Source of the DNA: an uncultured Craurococcus sp.
GTDB lineage: Bacteria > Pseudomonadota > Alphaproteobacteria > Acetobacterales > Acetobacteraceae
Reading direction: 5' to 3'
Length of the DNA: 48,155 nt
Assembly (NCBI GenBank): GCA_902805545.1
Contig: CADCTD010000124.1
Span: 1-48,155, forward strand
Shown: positions 44,315 through 48,155 of the stretch, one piece after another
Layout: every line of letters starts with the position of its first letter
Numbering within the stretch: the stretch's first letter is position 1
Program-made: the position numbers and the translations under genes
The notes under the pieces: generated by a model
Database searches by the model: none
What the model saw: the letters and a program-made list of their open reading frames with translations, nothing else
Told to the model about the DNA's origin: nothing

Positions 44315-46069
44315 CTAGCCGCCCATCATGGAGCGCGAGGGCTCGCGCTCCAGCGCCTGCCTGATCTCGGCGGCGCCCTTCGTGCCCCCGTCCAGCGCCT
44401 TGGTCAGGTGCTGGGCGTAGCTCTCGGAGACCACCGCGGGCAGCAGCGGCTCGTTCTGGTCGACGATGGCCTGGATGAGGACGGGGCCCTCCATGGCCAT
44501 CGCCTGGTCCATCACCATGCCGAGCTGTGCCGGATCCTCCACGGTGAGGCCGCGGCCGCCCATCGCCTCGGCGGCGCGGGCGAAGTCGATCGCCGGCACC
44601 TCGCAGCCGAATTCCGGATTGCCGAGGAAGAGGAGCTGCTCCCACTTGATCTGGCCGAGCGTCCCGTTGCGCAGCACCAGCAGCTTCAGCGGCAGCTTCA
44701 TGGCGACGGCGGTGGCGAACTCGCCGAGCTGCATGGAGAGCCCGCCATCGCCGATGACGCCGAAGATCGGCCGGCCGGGAAAGGCGCAGCCGGCGGCGAC
44801 CGCGTAGGGGATGGCGCAGGCCATGCTGGCGAGCAGGCCGGAGACGCCGAAGTCATGCCCGGGGCCGAGCCGCATATGGCGCGCGACGAGGCCGGTATGA
44901 TGGCCGCTGTCGGACACCACCACCGCATCGGCCGGCAGCCGGGCGCCGAAGGCGGCCACCGGGGCGGAGGGGTTCATGGGCAGGCGGGGGCTGGTCTCGG
45001 CGGCGCTCAGCGTCTCGTACCAGCGGCGCGTCTCGGCCTGGGCGCGTTCGAGGAAGCTGCGGTCCTCCTTGCGCTGGAGGCGGGCATTCAGCATCTCGAG
45101 CGATGCCCGGGCATCGCCGACCAGCCCCGCCTCGGCCGCCTGGCGGAGGCCGATGCGCTGCGGGTCGCGGTCGATCTGCACGATCCGCGCCTGGCCGGGC
45201 TTCGGGTAGTACTCGACATAGGGGAAGGTGGAGCCGACGATGAGCAGCGCGTCGCACTCCGCCATCGCCGCATGGGTGCCGAAGGTGCCGTAGTAGCCGA
45301 TGCCGCCGGTGGTATGGGGATGGTCGTCCGGCAGCACCGCCTTGCCGAGCAGCGCCTTGGCCACCGGGGCGCCGAGCAGCTGCGCCGTCTGCTCGAGCTC
45401 CGCCTTCGCGCCGAGGGCGCCGCGGCCGGCGAGGATGGCGACGCGCTGCGCGCCGTTCAGGATCTCGGCCGCCTTCGCCACTGCATCCGGGTCGGGCAGC
45501 AGCAGCCCGTCCTGCCAGTTCCGGCCGCTCGACTGGGCCGCGCCGCGCGGGGAGGGCTTGTCCTCCGCCTGCTCCTGGACGTCCGTCGCCAGCGCCAGAT
45601 GCGCGACGCCGCGGCGGGCGAGTGCCGTGCGGCAGGCGAGGTCGGTGAGCTTCTCCGCCTGGGCGGCGCCCATGACGCGGGCGTTGTAGACCGCGACATC
45701 GGCGAAGACGCGGTCGAGCGGAACGTCCTGCTGGGTGAAGGTGTCGGCCAGGTCGTGATAGGGCAGGCCGGTCAGCGCCACCACCGGCGCAAGGTCGAGC
45801 TTCGCATCGTAGAGGCCGTTCAGCAGATGGAGGCCGCCGGGGCCGGTGGTGGCGAAGCAGCAGCCGATCTTACCGGTCCATTTCGCATAGGCCGCGGCCA
45901 TGAAGGCGGCGCTCCCCTCATGCCGGACGGCAACGAAGCGGATGCGGTCCTGGCGGGTGCGGAGCGCCTCCACCACGCCGTTGATGCCATCCCCGGCCAG
46001 GCCGAAGATGGTATCGACGCCCCAGGCATGCAGCGTGTCGACGACGATGTCGCTGGCGTTGCGCGGCAT
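44315..46069 (-). CDS. Pyruvate oxidase (quinone)-type ThDP enzyme, PoxB-like
   Basis: A 584-residue three-domain ThDP enzyme. The catalytic Glu51 is in VAVRHEGSAAFMAAAYAKWT and the central domain has RVAILAGRGALGAKAELEQ. The ThDP/Mg motif is GVIGDGGLSMQLGEFATAVA with LKLLVLRNGTLGQIKWEQ (about residues 435-475), very like E. coli PoxB. PoxB decarboxylates pyruvate to acetate and passes electrons to ubiquinone at the membrane; related oxalyl or sulfoacetaldehyde enzymes share the fold, so the substrate is likely but not certain. ATG 46069 follows AGGGAAGGG. A GGAAC-N17-GTT site on this strand ends about 27 nt upstream. It is divergent from the asparaginase-like gene. Confidence 0.8.
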   Translation of the reverse strand: MPRNASDIVVDTLHAWGVDTIFGLAGDGINGVVEALRTRQDRIRFVAVRHEGSAAFMAAAYAKWTGKIGCCFATTGPGGLHLLNGLYDAKLDLAPVVALTGLPYHDLADTFTQQDVPLDRVFADVAVYNARVMGAAQAEKLTDLACRTALARRGVAHLALATDVQEQAEDKPSPRGAAQSSGRNWQDGLLLPDPDAVAKAAEILNGAQRVAILAGRGALGAKAELEQTAQLLGAPVAKALLGKAVLPDDHPHTTGGIGYYGTFGTHAAMAECDALLIVGSTFPYVEYYPKPGQARIVQIDRDPQRIGLRQAAEAGLVGDARASLEMLNARLQRKEDRSFLERAQAETRRWYETLSAAETSPRLPMNPSAPVAAFGARLPADAVVVSDSGHHTGLVARHMRLGPGHDFGVSGLLASMACAIPYAVAAGCAFPGRPIFGVIGDGGLSMQLGEFATAVAMKLPLKLLVLRNGTLGQIKWEQLLFLGNPEFGCEVPAIDFARAAEAMGGRGLTVEDPAQLGMVMDQAMAMEGPVLIQAIVDQNEPLLPAVVSESYAQHLTKALDGGTKGAAEIRQALEREPSRSMMGG

Positions 46070-46094
46070 GTGGAGGCCCTTCCCTGTTCGGCGC

Positions 46095-46121
46095 GGAACG
46101 TGGCTGGGTTGCCGCGGTTCC
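46095..46121. promoter_or_regulatory. Palindromic GGAAC-N17-GTTCC, possible bidirectional EcfG-type promoter
   Basis: GGAAC (46095-46099), 17 nt, GTTCC (46117-46121). Because it is self-complementary, each strand reads GGAAC-N17-GTT, the promoter of alphaproteobacterial EcfG general-stress sigma factors. On the minus strand it would start transcription about 20 nt before the PoxB-like gene. On the plus strand the leader to the asparaginase-like gene would be about 235 nt, which is less convincing. The rest of 46070-46360 holds no gene that I can see. Confidence 0.4.
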
Positions 46122-46360
46122 GGCTCCGGCCTAGTCTCCGGCCCAGTCTTCGGCGGGCAAGCCGGCCGCGGCGGTACGCGCAGGGCAGGCGGGGCTCCAT
46201 TCGCGGGGAGGTCCTGCCTGCATCCCTTCCCGAACCCGGAGGCCATCGCCGCCCCCTCGCGGTACGCCGCGTCGCTGATCAACGCCTGCCTGCAATCCGG
46301 CGATGTGCCGGCGGCCGATGCATGCATCGCCGGCCCCGTCAACGAAGAGAGGGATGCGGC

Positions 46361-47359
46361 ATGAGCCGGAAGAGGGTTGCCTTCATCGGCACGGGCGGGA
46401 CGATCTCCTCGCTCGGCAATGGGCCGCTGGACACGGTCAACTACGGCGCCATGGGCAACATGCTCCAGGCGGATGGCATCCTCGAGCGCTTCCCCGATGT
46501 GCAGCGCGTGGCCGAGGTGGTCGCGGTGCCCTATCGCAACGTGCCTTCGCCGCAGATCGCCTGGGCGGAGTGGAAGCAGCTCGTCCTGCTCTGCGACACG
46601 GTGGTGCGGGAGGATCCCTCCGTCGCCGGCATCGTCATCGGGCATGGGACGGCCTCGCTCGAGGAGACGGCCTATTTCCTCTCGCTCACGCTGAAGGTGA
46701 CGGTGCCCGTGGTGGTGGTCGGCTCGCAGCGGCCGGCCTCCGCGCTCTCGACCGATGCGGGGCTCAACCTGGTCAATGCCGTGCGGGTCGCGGCGGATGA
46801 AGGGGCGCGGGGGCTCGGCGCCGTCGTCGTGCTGAATGACGAGATCCAGGCGGCGCGCGAGGTGACCAAGACCTCGACCGGGCGGATGCAGACCTTCCGC
46901 AGCCCGGATTTCGGCGTGCTCGGCCAGGCGGATGGCGACAAAATCGTCTGGTACCGCCGGCCGCTGCGCAGGCTGGCGCCGGAGACGGAGTTCGACATCC
47001 GCGGGCTGGAGGCGCTGCCGCGGGTCGACATCGCCTACAGCTATGCGGGAGCCGACGGCACGGCGGTGCGCGCCTTCACCGCGGCCGGGGCGAAGGGGAT
47101 CGTCGTCGCCGGCTTTGCGCCGGGCTTCGTCACGCCGGGCGATGCGGCGGCGCTGGCCGAGGCGCGCGGGGCGGGCGTCACCGTGCTGCAGTCGACGCGC
47201 TCGGGCAGCGGGCGCGTCTTCCCGACGACGAAGCTGGCGGAGGCGGGCTTCATCCCGGCGGACAACCTCAACCCGCAGAAGGCGCGCATCCTGCTGGCCC
47301 TGGCGCTGACGATCAGCAGCGAGCCGGCCGAGATCGAGCGGATCTTCGCCGCCTACTAG
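46361..47359 (+). CDS. Asparaginase-family protein with altered catalytic motif
   Basis: A 332-residue type I/II asparaginase-fold protein. The first catalytic Thr14 is in FIGTGGTISSLGNG. The second motif reads IVIGHGTASLEETAYFLSL (Thr97 kept, but Ala98 where the classical THGTDT motif has Asp). Lys170 of the usual T-D-K triad is kept in REVTKTSTGRM. No signal peptide is seen, so it is cytoplasmic. It may hydrolyse asparagine poorly or act on another amide. ATG 46361 follows AGAGAGGG. Its stop TAG is formed by the CTAG end of the palindromic element at 47356-47464. Confidence 0.85.
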   Translation: MSRKRVAFIGTGGTISSLGNGPLDTVNYGAMGNMLQADGILERFPDVQRVAEVVAVPYRNVPSPQIAWAEWKQLVLLCDTVVREDPSVAGIVIGHGTASLEETAYFLSLTLKVTVPVVVVGSQRPASALSTDAGLNLVNAVRVAADEGARGLGAVVVLNDEIQAAREVTKTSTGRMQTFRSPDFGVLGQADGDKIVWYRRPLRRLAPETEFDIRGLEALPRVDIAYSYAGADGTAVRAFTAAGAKGIVVAGFAPGFVTPGDAAALAEARGAGVTVLQSTRSGSGRVFPTTKLAEAGFIPADNLNPQKARILLALALTISSEPAEIERIFAAY

Positions 47360-47464
47360 AGCGGCTTTCGTTCGCGTGGGCTCACGGAAGCCGCTCTGGC
47401 TTGTTGTTCTGGTCGAGCAAGTTGCTCCGATCAGACGATCCCATCTGATCGAAGTCTGCTCTAG
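47356..47464. repeat. 109-bp palindromic element, copy B, with CTAGAGC/GCTCTAG ends
   Basis: Terminal inverted repeats CTAGAGC (47356-47362) and GCTCTAG (47458-47464). Internally there is a 10-bp hairpin AGAGCGGCTT (47358-47367) / AAGCCGCTCT (about 47388-47397), and a second stem built on CGATCAGA / TCTGATCG (about 47428-47451) around TCCC. The right part aligns with copy A at 23920-23962. The element fills the gap between two convergent genes exactly, and its CTAG ends supply both of their stop codons. No coding capacity. Confidence 0.65.
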
Positions 47465-48155
47465 CCGAGCCGGAAGGCCGCCGTGGCACCGCGGCGGCCG
47501 GGCGTGACCTCGAGAAGGGCAGGGATGCGCTCGCGCAGCTCCGCCACATGGCTGATGACGCCGACCAGGCGGTCGCCGGCCTGCAGCCCCTCCAGCACGC
47601 GGATGGCGGTATCCAGCGTCTCGGCATCGAGCGTGCCGAAGCCCTCGTCGATGAAGAGCGCGTCGAGCTGGTGGCCGCCGGCATGGGCGGCGACCGTGTC
47701 GGCGAGGCCGAGCGCCATGGCGAGCGAGGCGCAGAAGCCCTCGCCGCCGGAGAGGGTGGCGGCGGGGCGGGCCTCGGCATTCCAGCCATCGACCACCTCG
47801 ATGTCGAGGCCGGCCCTGGCGCGCAGCCGCTCCGGCTCCTCCCGCCGGCGCAGGCGGTATCGGCCGTCGAGCATGCCCTCGAGGCGGGCATTGGCGGCGG
47901 CGAGCGCCTCGTCGAGCAGGCCGGAGAGGACATAGCCTTCGAAATCGAGGCCGTGGCCGTTGCGGCCCTCGGCGAGGTCGGCGAGGTCCTGGCGGAGCGC
48001 GGCGGCAGCCTCGGCCTCTGCCAGGGCCGCCTCGGCGGCGGCGATCTCGGCGAGCAGGCGGTCATGCTCCTCGACCGCGAGCTGGGCGAGGGTGGCCTGC
48101 TGCAGGGCGAGGGTGGCGGCGGCCTCGGCCGCCTCCCGCGCGGCGGCGAGGCCGG
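47461..48155 (-). CDS. sbcC: SbcC-type ATPase, C-terminal part (partial)
   Basis: The last 231 residues of a large SMC-like ATPase; the 5' part lies beyond the window. The visible part begins with an Ala/Glu/Leu-rich coiled coil (LLAEIAAAEAALAEAEAAAA is typical). The C-terminal lobe follows, with ABC signature TLSGGEGFCASLAMALGLAD, Walker B ALFIDEGFGTLD and VIGVISH-type switch (here LVGVISHVAELRER). SbcC with the nuclease SbcD removes hairpins and processes double-strand breaks; sbcD would be expected downstream or upstream but is not visible here. Its stop codon lies within the CTAG end of repeat copy B. Confidence 0.88.
   Translation of the reverse strand, partial: GLAAAREAAEAAATLALQQATLAQLAVEEHDRLLAEIAAAEAALAEAEAAAALRQDLADLAEGRNGHGLDFEGYVLSGLLDEALAAANARLEGMLDGRYRLRRREEPERLRARAGLDIEVVDGWNAEARPAATLSGGEGFCASLAMALGLADTVAAHAGGHQLDALFIDEGFGTLDAETLDTAIRVLEGLQAGDRLVGVISHVAELRERIPALLEVTPGRRGATAAFRLG

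Noticed and set aside
43952..46360. Plus-strand frame that runs into the asparaginase-like gene and would lengthen it by about 800 codons
   Set aside because: The upstream part is antisense to the PoxB-like gene. ATG 46361 has a good ribosome-binding site and matches the family start.

Overview
The window is about 48 kb of chromosomal DNA from a very GC-rich alphaproteobacterium. Gene content and order point to the Acetobacteraceae (Roseomonas-like). The evidence is trpF-trpB-trpA-accD-folC, hisB divergent from hslVU, sppA-ihfB-lapA-pyrF, a tctC-type binding protein without its permease, HWE kinases and frequent GTG starts. The genus is inferred from this, not proved. I see no rRNA, tRNA, CRISPR array, prophage or complete insertion sequence.

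Layout. 1-589: the start of a secreted or membrane protein (partial, minus strand) and a small HIG1-type membrane protein. 596-3328: a sigma70-like promoter and the etfB-etfA-hbd beta-oxidation/electron-transfer operon, ended by three stem-loops. 3433-7006: a split-barrel flavin protein, a 3-hydroxyisobutyryl-CoA hydrolase, a DMT transporter and a Bug-type binding protein. 7063-9442: three minus-strand accessory genes: an orphan IS5-type DUF4096 protein behind a LexA-like box, and a coupled DUF6817/ATC-hydrolase pair. 9553-17909: a long plus-strand housekeeping run, sppA-ihfB-lapA-pyrF-trpF, then an inserted response regulator, then trpB-trpA-accD-folC. 17867-21831: a minus-strand histidine operon (hisB, DUF2628, hisH, GNAT, hisA, amidohydrolase) without hisF or hisE. 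21956-25705: hslV-hslU, a palindromic repeat, and an ABC exporter whose GTG start touches that repeat. 26014-31438: a DyP peroxidase, a flavin oxidoreductase, an N-acyl-D-amino-acid deacylase and a DUF4142 protein. 31475-34336: a complete CYP153 alkane-hydroxylase system (ferredoxin reductase, ferredoxin, P450). 34536-36872: a single-domain response regulator and a GAF-PAS-PAS-HWE kinase. 36877-41276: an RND efflux pump (adaptor plus permease, no outer-membrane channel). 41364-44010: a coupled trio of ureidoglycine aminohydrolase, desaturase and MetX-like hydrolase. 44315-47359: a pyruvate oxidase-type ThDP enzyme and an asparaginase-like protein, divergent around a GGAAC/GTTCC palindrome. 47356-47464: a 109-bp palindromic element with CTAGAGC/GCTCTAG ends. 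47461-48155: the C-terminal part of an SbcC-type ATPase.

Most of the window is core metabolism in tight, overlapping operons. The most unusual features are: a dispersed structured repeat that supplies stop codons to its neighbours; a possibly SOS-controlled transposase-derived protein; the ATC-hydrolase/DUF6817 pair; the cupin-desaturase-hydrolase trio; an asparaginase homologue lacking the catalytic Asp; and a palindromic stress-sigma-like promoter. I did not find a clear, wholly new multi-gene system. The three minus-strand accessory genes at 7063-9442 and the trio at 41364-44010 are the best candidates for undescribed biology.
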